From NCBI RefSeq assembly GCF_001282785.1, contig NZ_CVUA01000001.1, positions 1,054,001 through 1,118,000 on the forward strand: 64,000 bases of DNA, given 5' to 3'. The stretch is from Halolamina sediminis. Its GTDB lineage: Archaea > Halobacteriota > Halobacteria > Halobacteriales > Haloferacaceae. The first letter of the stretch is position 1, and the number at the start of each line of letters is the position of its first letter. Position numbers and translations under genes: made by a program. Shown piece by piece: positions 8,549 to 16,610 of this stretch. The notes below the pieces were generated by a model, which saw only the letters and a program-made list of their open reading frames with translations, was not told the origin of the DNA and did no database searches.

Positions 8549-9046
8549 TCACAGCAGGAACTCCTCCTCCCGCTCGGCCATATCGTGGAACGCGTCGGCG
8601 GCATCGATCAACTCCTCGGCGGTCGAGCTCTCGAAGCAGAACACCTCTACCCGCACACCCTCGTGACGGAGGTGGGTACAGAGCCGCGCGAAGTCGCCGT
8701 CGCCGGAGGCCAGCACCAGCGTGTCCACCTTCTCAGCCAGCGTCACCGCGTCGAGCACGATTCCCACGTCCCAGTCGGCCTTCTGTGAGCCGTCGCCGAA
8801 CGTCTTGATCTCCTTGATCTTGCGTTCGAAGCCGATCTCCGAAAGCGCCTCGAAGAAGGACTCCTCCTCGGGCGAGTCCGCGCGGATCACGTACGCTAGC
8901 GCCCGCACGAGCTCGCGGTCCATCACTGCCTTCTCCAGCAGTCCCGAGTAGTCGATGTTCCGCGAGTAGAGGCTCTGGGCCGTGTGATAGAGGTTCTGCG
9001 CGTCGGCGAGTACCGCGACGCGTTGGCCCTCGTGAATCTCCGTCAT
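8549..9046 (-). CDS. NYN/LabA-like domain protein (DUF88), putative RNase
   Basis: The 165-residue protein has the NYN (PIN-like) fold with its acidic residues: VLADAQNLYH near the N-terminus (Asp15), DWDVGIVLDAV in the middle (Asp91, Asp93) and LASGDGDFARLC (Asp115, Asp117). These residues coordinate metal in PIN-type nucleases. RNA cleavage is a family inference. The start is supported by a T-rich TATA-like element about 28 nt upstream (9072-9079), suggesting a leaderless mRNA. Confidence 0.85.
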   Translation of the reverse strand: MTEIHEGQRVAVLADAQNLYHTAQSLYSRNIDYSGLLEKAVMDRELVRALAYVIRADSPEEESFFEALSEIGFERKIKEIKTFGDGSQKADWDVGIVLDAVTLAEKVDTLVLASGDGDFARLCTHLRHEGVRVEVFCFESSTAEELIDAADAFHDMAEREEEFLL

Positions 9047-9111
9047 TAGCCGTTCGTTGCCCGGCGTTCGTTAAAAAATGCCGTCTCCTCACCCACCCGG
9101 AGCCAGAACCG

Positions 9112-9116
9112 TTATG
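9112..9116 (+). promoter_or_regulatory. TATA-like box for the lysine operon leader
   Basis: CCGTTATGC carries a TATA-like core centred about 27 nt before the GTG at 9141. That is the spacing expected if transcription begins at that GTG. It is the only A/T-rich element between the divergent NYN gene promoter and dapA, so it is the best candidate promoter for the dap operon. Confidence 0.45.
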
Positions 9117-9140
9117 CGTGTCGGCTTCCCTCTCTCCCCT

Positions 9141-9227
9141 GTGACGCGACTGTCCGGGTTCGACGCCGCCGCTGCCCGCCGAGCCCCGGCTGTCGCACCC
9201 CGCCGCGGCAAACGCGGTAAACGCTGA
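9141..9227 (+). CDS. Possible 28-codon leader peptide of the lysine operon
   Basis: A GTG-initiated frame at the predicted transcription start encodes a 28-residue peptide ending RRGKRGKR. It has two lysines, both AAA codons, close to the stop. The frame ends 86 nt before dapA. After it come alternative hairpins (see 9249-9295). The layout resembles a transcription-attenuation leader that senses lysyl-tRNA, but two Lys codons are few and Arg and Ala are more frequent. Comparable leader control is not established in haloarchaea as far as I know. It may be a chance frame. Confidence 0.35.
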   Translation: MTRLSGFDAAAARRAPAVAPRRGKRGKR

Positions 9228-9248
9228 TTCTCCCGCTCTCGGCCGGGT

Positions 9249-9295
9249 AGCGTCCGGTCGCTGGCGGACTCCCGACCCGCATCGCGCAGCGACCG
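9249..9295 (+). promoter_or_regulatory. Mutually exclusive hairpins upstream of dapA
   Basis: CGGTCGCTG (9255-9263) pairs perfectly with CAGCGACCG (9287-9295). The first arm overlaps a smaller stem, AGCG (9249-9252) with CGCT (9259-9262). The two structures therefore compete. They lie between the possible leader peptide and the dapA ATG at 9314, where an attenuator would be expected. Function is inferred. Confidence 0.35.
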
Positions 9296-9313
9296 CTCCA
9301 CGCGACACACCAG

Positions 9314-10273
9314 ATGACGACACCGTTCAGCGGGGTCTACCCCGCCATGACCACTCCCTTCCGGGAGGACCGACGCATCGACCACGACCGACTCGCCGCC
9401 GACGCGCGGCGCCTCGAAGCCGCGGGCGTCGACGGGCTCGTCCCCGTCGGCTCCACCGGCGAGTCCGCGACGCTGACCCACGACGAGCACGCGCGGGTCG
9501 TCGAGACCGTCGTCGACGCCGTCGACGATGTCCCGGTGATCGCCGGCGCGGGCTCGAACGCGACCCACGAGGCCGTTTCCCTCGCCGAAGACGCCGAAGA
9601 AGCCGGGGCCGACGCCGTCCTGCTTATCTCGCCGTACTACAACAAGCCCGAGGCCGCGGGCTACCTCGACCACTACCGCACCATCGCCGACAGCGTCGAC
9701 CTGCCGGGGATCGTCTACAACGTCCCCTCCCGGACGGGGCGGAACGTCCCCGTCGACGTGGTGGCCGAACTCGCCGAACACCCGAACGTCCAGGGGTACA
9801 AGGCCGCCAGCGGCGACCTCGGCCGCGTCTCCGAGGTGATCGAACGGACGCGCGACGAGACGTTCTCGGTGCTCTCCGGCGACGACGGGCTCACGCTTCC
9901 GATCTGCTCGCTGGGCGGAACGGGAGCGATCAGCGTCGTCGCCAACGTCGAGCCCGAGCGCACGGGCGCGATGGTCGGCGCCGTCGCCGAGAACCAAAGG
10001 TTCTCGGCTGCCAACCAGAAATCGAAGATTTCTGGTGACGCCGCTGCCAGCGACATGGCCCGCGCCCGCGAGCTCCACTACGAGCTCGAACCCCTGATTC
10101 GCGACCTGTTCGTCGAGACCAACCCCATTCCGGTGACGGAGGCGATGGCGATCCGCGAGGACCACCCGCCGTACGTGCGCTCGCCGCTGACTCGGCTCTC
10201 CGAGGAACACCGTGAGGCGCTCCGCGAGACGCTCGCCGACCTCGCGGGCGGCGAGCCAGAGGTGACCACCTGA
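9314..10273 (+). CDS. dapA: 4-Hydroxy-tetrahydrodipicolinate synthase with in-frame palindromic insert
   Basis: First committed lysine-pathway enzyme; condenses pyruvate with aspartate semialdehyde. The 319-residue TIM barrel has the PVGSTGES pyruvate-binding loop, Tyr in IVYNVPSRTGRN, and the Schiff-base Lys163 in GYKAASGDL. Residues about 224-244 are an Asn/Lys/Ser-rich segment unlike the rest of the protein. The DNA there consists of two perfect 10-bp hairpins (9986-10008 and 10014-10036), yet the frame stays open. This segment falls before the helix MARARELHYEL and is probably a surface loop. dapB begins at the base after its stop codon. Confidence 0.93.
   Translation: MTTPFSGVYPAMTTPFREDRRIDHDRLAADARRLEAAGVDGLVPVGSTGESATLTHDEHARVVETVVDAVDDVPVIAGAGSNATHEAVSLAEDAEEAGADAVLLISPYYNKPEAAGYLDHYRTIADSVDLPGIVYNVPSRTGRNVPVDVVAELAEHPNVQGYKAASGDLGRVSEVIERTRDETFSVLSGDDGLTLPICSLGGTGAISVVANVEPERTGAMVGAVAENQRFSAANQKSKISGDAAASDMARARELHYELEPLIRDLFVETNPIPVTEAMAIREDHPPYVRSPLTRLSEEHREALRETLADLAGGEPEVTT
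9984..10036. repeat. Two adjacent perfect hairpins inside dapA
   Basis: GCCGAGAACC (9986-9995), loop AAA, GGTTCTCGGC (9999-10008); then ACCAGAAATC (10014-10023), loop GAA, GATTTCTGGT (10027-10036). On the minus strand the first unit occupies a 30-nt block (9984-10013) that begins TGGCAGCCG and ends CGGCGA, the same ends and length as the dapF unit. The A/T content is much higher than the surrounding gene, consistent with acquired sequence. Confidence 0.85.
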
Positions 10274-11055
10274 TGTCGGCCGACCCGACCCGGATCGTCA
10301 TCACGGGCGCGACGGGCCGGATGGGCGAGGAACTCATCGCCGGCGCCGGCGACCGAAACGACGTGTTGGTCGTCGCCGCCGTCTCGCGAACGCCGGGCTC
10401 CGTGACCGCCGAAGCAGCGGTCGGCACCCACCTCGACGCGACGCTCGCCGACGAGGACGACATCGACGCCGTCGTCGACTTCACCGCGCCGGAAGCGACC
10501 GCGGAGTACGCCGAGATCGCCGCCGACCACGGCGTCGCGTTCGTGACGGGGACGACCGGACTGGAGGACCACGACGCCGACCCGCTGGGCGCGCTCGACG
10601 CCGCCAGCGAGTCGATTCCAGTGCTCCACGCCAGCAACTTCTCCCGCGGGATCGCCGCGCTCCGCGGTGCAGTCCGGGAGGCCGCAAGCGCGCTGCCGGG
10701 CTACGACGTGGAGATCAGCGAGACCCACCACAACGGCAAGCGCGATGCCCCCAGCGGCACCGCGCTCACGCTCGTCGAGGACGTGGAAGCCGAGCGTCCC
10801 GATCTGACCGACCGCCAGCACGGCCGAGAGGGCGAGCAGCCCCGCGAAACCGACGAGATCGGCGTCCACGCCCGCCGGGCCGGCGACGTGACCGGCGAGC
10901 ACGAGGTGCTGTTCGCGGGCAACTGCGAGACCGTCTCGCTGTCGCACTCGGCGGGCGACCGCGGCGTGTTCGCCGAGGGGGCGCTCGACGCCGCCGTCGC
11001 CCTCGCGGACTGCGACCCCGGCCGTTACGAGCTCGCCGAACTACTACAGGATTGA
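10273..11055 (+). CDS. dapB: 4-Hydroxy-tetrahydrodipicolinate reductase
   Basis: NAD(P)H-dependent reductase of the diaminopimelate route, 260 residues. Seen are the N-terminal dinucleotide-binding GATGRMGEE, the catalytic segment ETHHNGKRDAPSGTAL containing the His-His and Lys residues, and ASNFSRGIAAL with family spacing. The ATG at 10273 overlaps the dapA stop (ATCTGATG arrangement), so translation is coupled. It follows dapA and precedes dapD. Confidence 0.95.
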   Translation: MSADPTRIVITGATGRMGEELIAGAGDRNDVLVVAAVSRTPGSVTAEAAVGTHLDATLADEDDIDAVVDFTAPEATAEYAEIAADHGVAFVTGTTGLEDHDADPLGALDAASESIPVLHASNFSRGIAALRGAVREAASALPGYDVEISETHHNGKRDAPSGTALTLVEDVEAERPDLTDRQHGREGEQPRETDEIGVHARRAGDVTGEHEVLFAGNCETVSLSHSAGDRGVFAEGALDAAVALADCDPGRYELAELLQD

Positions 11056-11085
11056 CCAACGACACACCTCATCCAACATCTACCA

Positions 11086-11919
11086 ATGAGCCTCGAAACC
11101 GAGATTTCGGACCTGTGGAACCGCTACGAAGACGGACTCACCGCCGCGGCGGCGGGCAGCAGCGAACTGGAGACGCTCGACGCGTTCCTCGCCGCGCTGG
11201 AGGCTGGCGAGTGCCGCGCCGCCGAGCAGGTCGGCCCCGCAGAGTGGGTGGCCGTCCCGTGGGTCAAGCGGGGCGTCCTGCTCAACTTCGGCCTGCGCGA
11301 GACCCAACCCCGCAGCTACGGGGGCGTCGACTACTACGACGTGCTCCCGCTGCGTTCGACCGACGACCTCGCGGAGCGCGGCACGCGGAACACGCCCGAC
11401 GGCACCGTCCTCCGTCCCGGCTCCTACCTCGGCGAGGACGTGATCATGATGTCGCCCAGCTTCGTCAACATCGGTGCCCGCGTCGGCGACGACAGCCTCG
11501 TCGACTCGAACGACGTGGTGGGTTCCTGCGCCCAGATCGGCGATGGCGTCAAGATCGGCGCCAACACGCTGATCGGCGGGGTGCTCGAACCCGTCGAGGA
11601 CGCCCCGGTCGTCGTCGAGGACGGCGTCTCGCTGGGCGCGGGCTGCCGCGTGACCTCGGGGTTCGTCGTCGGCGAGAACAGCGTCGTCGCCGAGAACACG
11701 CTGCTCACCCCGCGGATCCCCGTCTACGACCTCGTGGACGAAGAGGTCCACTACGGCCGGCTCCCGCCGGAGCGCCGCGCGTTCCAGCGGTACGTCGAGT
11801 CCGCCGTCTCCGAGGAGGAGCTGATCCCCGGGAAGGCGTACAAGCCCGCGGTCGTCGCGACGGGGCTGGAGCAGGAGACGCTCGAAGCGACCCAGCGCGA
11901 AGGCGCGCTCCGCGAATGA
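11086..11919 (+). CDS. dapD: Tetrahydrodipicolinate N-succinyltransferase
   Basis: Transfers succinyl from succinyl-CoA to tetrahydrodipicolinate. The 277-residue protein has an N-terminal helical part and a left-handed beta-helix built of hexapeptide repeats (VRPG-like turns, GARVGDDSLV, GDGVKIGANTLIGG, VEDGVSLGAGCRVT). Its size matches bacterial DapD. It implies the succinylase branch rather than the dehydrogenase or aminotransferase (DapL) branch. A 30-nt gap separates it from dapB; lysA overlaps its stop. Confidence 0.93.
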   Translation: MSLETEISDLWNRYEDGLTAAAAGSSELETLDAFLAALEAGECRAAEQVGPAEWVAVPWVKRGVLLNFGLRETQPRSYGGVDYYDVLPLRSTDDLAERGTRNTPDGTVLRPGSYLGEDVIMMSPSFVNIGARVGDDSLVDSNDVVGSCAQIGDGVKIGANTLIGGVLEPVEDAPVVVEDGVSLGAGCRVTSGFVVGENSVVAENTLLTPRIPVYDLVDEEVHYGRLPPERRAFQRYVESAVSEEELIPGKAYKPAVVATGLEQETLEATQREGALRE

Positions 11920-13193
11920 TGGTCGATCCCTCCGCAGTCCGGCGACTCACTGACTGGAACCGCGACACGCTGGACGCGCTCGCCGCGGCGCACGGCACGC
12001 CGCTGTACGTGTTCGACCCCGCGCGGGTCCGCGAGAACTGCCGGCGGCTCCGGGCGGCGTTCCCCGACGCCGAGATCCAGTACGCCGCGAAGGCCCACAC
12101 GGCCGAGGAAACGCTCCGGACCGTCCACGACGAGGGGCTGGCGGTGGAGTGCGCCTCCGCCGGCGAGGTCCGCCGCGCTCTCCGGGCCGGAGTCCCGGGC
12201 AGCGACGTGACCTACACCGCGGTCAATCCCCCTGCCCGCGACCTCGACAGCGTCGTCGAAGCGTGGGGGGAGCATCCCGAACTCACGATCACCGCCGGCG
12301 CCGCGGACACGGTCGACCGCCTCGCCGAACGCGGGTTCGACGGCCGTCTGCGGCTGCGAGTGAACCCCGGCGTCGGCGCCGGCCACCACGAGAAGGTGGT
12401 CACGGGCGGCCACCCCAAGTTCGGCGTCGGGCTCGACCGCGTGCCCGGCCTCGCCGCGCGGATCGACCGCGAGTTCGCGTTCGCGGGCATCCACGCCCAC
12501 GCCGGCTCGGGGATCTCGGGCGACGATCTCGACGACCACCGCGAGCTGGTCCGGCGGCTGGGCGATCTGGCTCGGGAGCTCCAACGGGACGGGATCTCGG
12601 TCGAGACGGTCGACGTGGGCGGCGGCTTCGGCGTCCCGTACCGCGAGGACGCCCCGGCGCTCGACCTCGACACTGTCGCGGACGCGACCCGCGAGGCGCT
12701 GGGTGAGATCGACGGCCGGCTCGCAATCGAGCCCGGGCGCTACGTCGTCGCCGACGCTGGCGTGCTGCTGACGCGGGTGAACACTGTGAAGGCGGCGCCG
12801 TCGACCGTGGTCGCGGGCGTCGACGCCGGGATGACGACGCTGCTGCGGCCGGCGATGTACGACGCCTACCACGCGATTCGGAACCTCAGTTCCGAGGACG
12901 ATCCCTCGCCGCGCGAGCAGGTCGGCGTCACCGTCGCCGGCCCGGTCTGTGAGACCGCGGACCTGCTCTGTGAGAACCGCCCGCTCTCCCGCCCCGAGTG
13001 CGGCGATCTGCTCGCGGTCGGCAACGCGGGCGCGTACGGCTACGAGATGGCGTCGACGTACAACTCCCGACCCCGACCCGCGGAGGTGACCGTCGACGGC
13101 GCGGTCCTGCGGCGGCGCGAGACGCTCGCGGACGTGCGCCGGCTCGACGCGGCGGGGGACTCAAACCGTCGGAACGACGAGGGGGACGTATGA
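11916..13193 (+). CDS. lysA: Diaminopimelate decarboxylase
   Basis: PLP enzyme that makes lysine from meso-diaminopimelate. The 425-residue product has the barrel start IQYAAKAH (PLP lysine), HAHAGSGISG, VDVGGGFGVPY, EPGRYVVADAG, and the C-terminal catalytic Cys in GPVCETADLLCENR. The start overlaps the dapD stop as ATGATG; ATG 11916 is used, with ATG 11919 equally possible. The dapF start overlaps its stop (ATGA). Confidence 0.94.
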   Translation: MMVDPSAVRRLTDWNRDTLDALAAAHGTPLYVFDPARVRENCRRLRAAFPDAEIQYAAKAHTAEETLRTVHDEGLAVECASAGEVRRALRAGVPGSDVTYTAVNPPARDLDSVVEAWGEHPELTITAGAADTVDRLAERGFDGRLRLRVNPGVGAGHHEKVVTGGHPKFGVGLDRVPGLAARIDREFAFAGIHAHAGSGISGDDLDDHRELVRRLGDLARELQRDGISVETVDVGGGFGVPYREDAPALDLDTVADATREALGEIDGRLAIEPGRYVVADAGVLLTRVNTVKAAPSTVVAGVDAGMTTLLRPAMYDAYHAIRNLSSEDDPSPREQVGVTVAGPVCETADLLCENRPLSRPECGDLLAVGNAGAYGYEMASTYNSRPRPAEVTVDGAVLRRRETLADVRRLDAAGDSNRRNDEGDV

Positions 13194-14182
13194 CGGTCGC
13201 GTTCGAGAAGTACGACGGCGCGGGCAACGACTTCGTGGTCGTCGACGTAGACGAGTGGAACTCGTCTGGCAGCCGGAACGCGCAGCGTTCCGGCGAGGCG
13301 GACGGGCACCCCGTCGAGGACCGCGCCGCATTCGTCCGCGTCCACTGCGACCGCGAGGTCGGCGTCGAGAACGAAGCCAGCGCCCGCCACGGCGCCGACG
13401 GCGTGCTGTTCCTCTCGTTGGACGCGGCCGCCGCCCCGGCGAGGGTGACGATGACGCTGGTCCAGCCCGACGGCTCCATCGCGGAGATGTGCGGCAACGG
13501 CGCACGCTGCGTGGCGGCGTGGGCCGCCGACCGCACGGATGCGTCGACGTTCGACATCGACACGCCCGCCGGCACTCGCCGCGCGGTCGTCGATGACGAG
13601 GTGGCCGTGGAGATGGGCGTGCCGACGTTCGACCCCGAAGACGTCCCACTCGCAGCCGACGAACCGCTCGTCGACGCGGCGCTCGACGAACTCGACGGCA
13701 CGCCCGCCGCGGGGCTAGCCGTCACAGCCGTGAACACCGGCGTCCCCCACGCAGTCGTCTTCGTCGGCGACGTGGACGCGGTCGAGATCGACGCCGTCGC
13801 GTCACCGATCCGTCACGCCGACGCGTTCCCGGACGGCGCGAACGTCACGTTCGCGTCGGCGGCGGACGAGGGGTTCCGACAGCGCACCTACGAGCGCGGC
13901 GTCGAGGGGGAGACGCGAGCCTGCGGCACCGGCGCGGTCGCGGTCGCCGCGGCGGCGAAGCGGCTCGGCCGGATTCAGGGGGGCGCCGGCTGGATCACGG
14001 TTTCCCCGCCGGGCGGCGATCTCGCCGTTGCGGTGCCCGAGGACGGCCCCGCACGGCTGCGTGGCCCCGCGAGAAAGCGCTTCGAGGGGGAGCTCCCTAT
14101 CCCCGAGGGCGACCGCGTCGCGGGCGTAAGCGGCGAGGCGGCGCTTGGCGCGGACCGTATCGACGACGGGCACGAGCGATGA
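13190..14182 (+). CDS. dapF: Diaminopimelate epimerase with in-frame palindromic insert
   Basis: Interconverts LL- and meso-diaminopimelate without a cofactor through two cysteines. Both are visible: Cys in EMCGNGARC and Cys in TRACGTGAVAV. The 330-residue protein is longer than usual 270-290-residue DapF. Residues about 20-38 (after VVVDVD) are a Ser/Gly/Arg-rich insert encoded by two hairpins (13249-13267 and 13272-13294). It lies in a loop after the second N-terminal strand, so activity is probably kept. The start overlaps the lysA stop and its own stop overlaps dapE. Confidence 0.93.
   Translation: MTVAFEKYDGAGNDFVVVDVDEWNSSGSRNAQRSGEADGHPVEDRAAFVRVHCDREVGVENEASARHGADGVLFLSLDAAAAPARVTMTLVQPDGSIAEMCGNGARCVAAWAADRTDASTFDIDTPAGTRRAVVDDEVAVEMGVPTFDPEDVPLAADEPLVDAALDELDGTPAAGLAVTAVNTGVPHAVVFVGDVDAVEIDAVASPIRHADAFPDGANVTFASAADEGFRQRTYERGVEGETRACGTGAVAVAAAAKRLGRIQGGAGWITVSPPGGDLAVAVPEDGPARLRGPARKRFEGELPIPEGDRVAGVSGEAALGADRIDDGHER
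13249..13296. repeat. Two adjacent hairpins inside dapF, ends matching the dapA unit
   Basis: AGACGAG (13249-13255) pairs with CTCGTCT (13261-13267). GCCGGAACG (13272-13280) pairs with CGTTCCGGC (13286-13294). The second lies in a 30-nt block (13267-13296) starting TGGCAGCCG and ending CGGCGA, identical at both ends to the block in dapA. The stems and loops differ between the two. Confidence 0.85.
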
Positions 14183-15360
14183 GTTTCGAGCCCGTCGCCT
14201 TCCTCGAAGACGCTGTCCGGGACGATTCTACCGAGGACGTGCGCGGCACCCGGGATTTACTGCTCGACGCGCTCCGGGAGCGTGGTCACGAGCCGCATGT
14301 CGACGCTGCCGGGAACGTCCGCGCCAGCCGCGGTTCCGGCTCGCCCCACCTCGTGTTCAACACCCACATCGACACCGTGGCGCCGCACGTTCCCTTCGAG
14401 CGGGACGGGAGAACGATCCGCGGCCGCGGCGCCTGCGACGCGAAGGGGCCGCTGGCCGCGCTGCTGTCGGCGTTTCTCGACGCCGAGATCGACCGGGGGA
14501 CGCTCACGCTCGCGGTCACGCCCGACGAGGAGACGCTTTCCACCGGCGCCCACGCGCTGATGACTGGCGAGGTGGCGCCGGGCGGCCCGGGCGAGACGGG
14601 GGCGAGCGTGGCCCCGCTCTCCGCGTCCGATCCCGAACCCGACGCCTACGTCGTCGGCGAGCCGACCGGCCTCGACGTCTGTACCGCTGCCCGCGGGCGG
14701 TTCGAGGGAACGATCACCGTCGAGGGGGTCGCCGCCCACGCCGCCAGCCCCGAGTCGGGCGTCAACGCCGTCTCGGCCGCGGGGAGACTGCTGGGGGCGC
14801 TGGCGTCGTTCGACAACGTCGAGGACCACCCGCAGTTGGGCGCCGCGACGCTGGTGCCGACGGGGGTCGCGGGCGGGGAGTCGACGAACCAGGTGCCCGC
14901 CCGCTGTGCGGTGACGATCGACCGCCGGAGCGTGCCGCCCGAGACGGCCGCGGGGTTCCGGGCGGCGCTCGAAACGCATCTCCGGTCGGCCCTCGGCGGC
15001 GACCCCGCTTCGGTCTCGGTCTCGCTGACCGAGCGGGAGACGCCGTTTCTCGAAGCGTTCGCGACCGACACCGACGCGCCGGTGGTCGGCGCGCTCGCGG
15101 ACGTGGCGAGGAGCGCGACCGAGGCGTCGGGGCTGGGCGAGCGCGGGGCGGTCAGGCCGTTCGGCGCGGCGACGGAGGCGTCGTACTTCGCGCCGGCGCC
15201 GACGGTCGTGTTCGGTCCGGGCCACCTCGCGGACGACGAGGGCGCGGTCGCCCACGCCGAAGGAGAGTACGTCGACGTCGAGACGGTTCGGGCGGCGGCG
15301 ACGGCGGTTCGTGATGCGACCGAGCGGCTGCTGGCCGACGACGCCCAGTTGCGGGGCTGA
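14179..15360 (+). CDS. dapE: Succinyl-diaminopimelate desuccinylase (M20 family)
   Basis: Zinc hydrolase that removes the succinyl group before epimerisation. The 393 residues hold M20 metal ligands: NTHIDTV (His), CDAKGPLAALL (Asp), PDEETLSTG (Glu pair), then the dimerisation lid with GVAAHAASPESGVNAV and late His in VVFGPGHLAD. The last gene of the lysine operon, its ATG overlaps the dapF stop by 4 nt. Promiscuous M20 deacylases look alike, but the operon decides the assignment. The aminotransferase step (DapC/ArgD) is not in this window. Confidence 0.9.
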   Translation: MSFEPVAFLEDAVRDDSTEDVRGTRDLLLDALRERGHEPHVDAAGNVRASRGSGSPHLVFNTHIDTVAPHVPFERDGRTIRGRGACDAKGPLAALLSAFLDAEIDRGTLTLAVTPDEETLSTGAHALMTGEVAPGGPGETGASVAPLSASDPEPDAYVVGEPTGLDVCTAARGRFEGTITVEGVAAHAASPESGVNAVSAAGRLLGALASFDNVEDHPQLGAATLVPTGVAGGESTNQVPARCAVTIDRRSVPPETAAGFRAALETHLRSALGGDPASVSVSLTERETPFLEAFATDTDAPVVGALADVARSATEASGLGERGAVRPFGAATEASYFAPAPTVVFGPGHLADDEGAVAHAEGEYVDVETVRAAATAVRDATERLLADDAQLRG

Positions 15361-15501
15361 GAGCCGCGGTGTCCGGTGAGAGTTCGCCTGTCGACGTGTC
15401 GAAGCCTCAAAACCCCGAAAATTGGCAGAAATTGTGGCCTGCGCCGGTCGTGGAGGAATTACTGCGGGCCGCTTATGTGGATGGGAGATGACGATTGCAG
15501 T

Positions 15502-16299
15502 ATGGGTGAGGATGGGACCCCCAACGGTCGGCCGGTTCTGGGGACGCTGCTCGACCCCGCGGGGGACACACAGGCACGCGACCTCTCGTTCGCGCTGGCT
15601 CGGGAAGCCGGCGCGCCGGTCCGCCTGCTCGCCCCACAGCGCGCGCCCGACGCGCAAGCCGCGTCGGTGCCGGCGATGTCGGCCGACGGTCCGCCGGTCC
15701 AGTTCACGTGTGCCGAGAGCGCGGCCGGCGCCGGGCGATCGTCGGCCGAGACGGTCGCCGAGGAGGCCTCGGACGTGAACGCCGACGTAGTCGTCCTCGA
15801 ACGGCCGGCGTCGGAGTCCTCGGGTGTCGGGATCCGACGGGGGACGACCGACCGCATCGTCGCGAACAGTCCGACTGACACGGTACTCGCGAACGGCACC
15901 GGGGAGCTGGACGATCTCGCGTCGATCCTCGTGCCGGTCACCGGCGGGCCCAACACCGAACTCACCGTTCGGGTGGCCCGGGCACTGGCAGAGCACGAGA
16001 ACGCGTGGATCGAGCTGTTCACCGTCGTCCCGTCGGACGCCGACGCCGAGCAGCGTTCGGAGGGCGCGGAGCATCTCGCGGAGGCGCGGCGTTTCCTCGG
16101 CGAGTTCGAGGAGTTCGACACGTGGCTGTACGAGGCCGACGACCCGACCGCGGCGATCGCCGAGCAGTCGGTGTACTACGACGCGGTCGTGATCGGCGCG
16201 CCGACGAAGGGCCGCCTCGAACGCGTGCTGTTCGGCTCGATGCCCGACAGCGTCGACGAGCGCGTCGACATCCCCGTGGTTATGGCGACCTCGAAGTAG
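15502..16299 (+). CDS. Double-domain universal stress protein (UspA family)
   Basis: A 265-residue protein with two Usp-like halves. The N-terminal half (LGTLLDPAGDTQARDLSFALA) is degenerate. The C-terminal half starts ILVPVTGGPNTELTVRVARALA and ends with the nucleotide-loop variant GAPTKGRLERVLFGSMPDSV and VMATSK. Such proteins bind ATP or act as stress-response helpers. ATG 15502 is favoured because CTTATG about 27 nt upstream can be its TATA box; ATG 15481 in the same frame is an alternative. It abuts the convergent zinc-ribbon gene. Confidence 0.8.
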   Translation: MGEDGTPNGRPVLGTLLDPAGDTQARDLSFALAREAGAPVRLLAPQRAPDAQAASVPAMSADGPPVQFTCAESAAGAGRSSAETVAEEASDVNADVVVLERPASESSGVGIRRGTTDRIVANSPTDTVLANGTGELDDLASILVPVTGGPNTELTVRVARALAEHENAWIELFTVVPSDADAEQRSEGAEHLAEARRFLGEFEEFDTWLYEADDPTAAIAEQSVYYDAVVIGAPTKGRLERVLFGSMPDSVDERVDIPVVMATSK

Positions 16300-16527
16300 C
16301 TAGCCGAGGAACAGGTCGACCATGTTCCCCGAACTCGTTCCCTTGTACAGCTCCGAGTAGCCGCAGTTCGAACAGGTCACGACCTTGAAGCTGCGGTTCT
16401 GGACGTCGAACATCTTCGAGAGGCCGGTACCGCTGGTGGCGATCTCGTCGATCTCCGTCTCGCCGTGACCACACTTGGGACAGCCGCTCTCGTCACCGTC
16501 GCCGAAATCGTCGGTCGGAGGGCACAT
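16300..16527 (-). CDS. Zinc-ribbon nucleic-acid-binding protein (YpzJ/COG3478 type)
   Basis: The 75-residue protein carries two zinc knuckles, CPKCG (about 16-20) and CSNCGYSELYKG (about 52-63). The intervening block IATSGTGLSKMFDVQNRSF is typical of the COG3478 family of predicted nucleic-acid-binding Zn-ribbons. Function is unknown. It ends one base after the convergent Usp gene, so the two transcripts must overlap at their 3' ends. Confidence 0.8.
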   Translation of the reverse strand: MCPPTDDFGDGDESGCPKCGHGETEIDEIATSGTGLSKMFDVQNRSFKVVTCSNCGYSELYKGTSSGNMVDLFLG

Positions 16528-16610
16528 GCGGCCGGGCGTTCGACCGACGCCAGCAAAAAACTACCGCGGGCGGCGAAACCTCTAACGGCTGTGCGGCCAA
16601 TCACTCGGCC

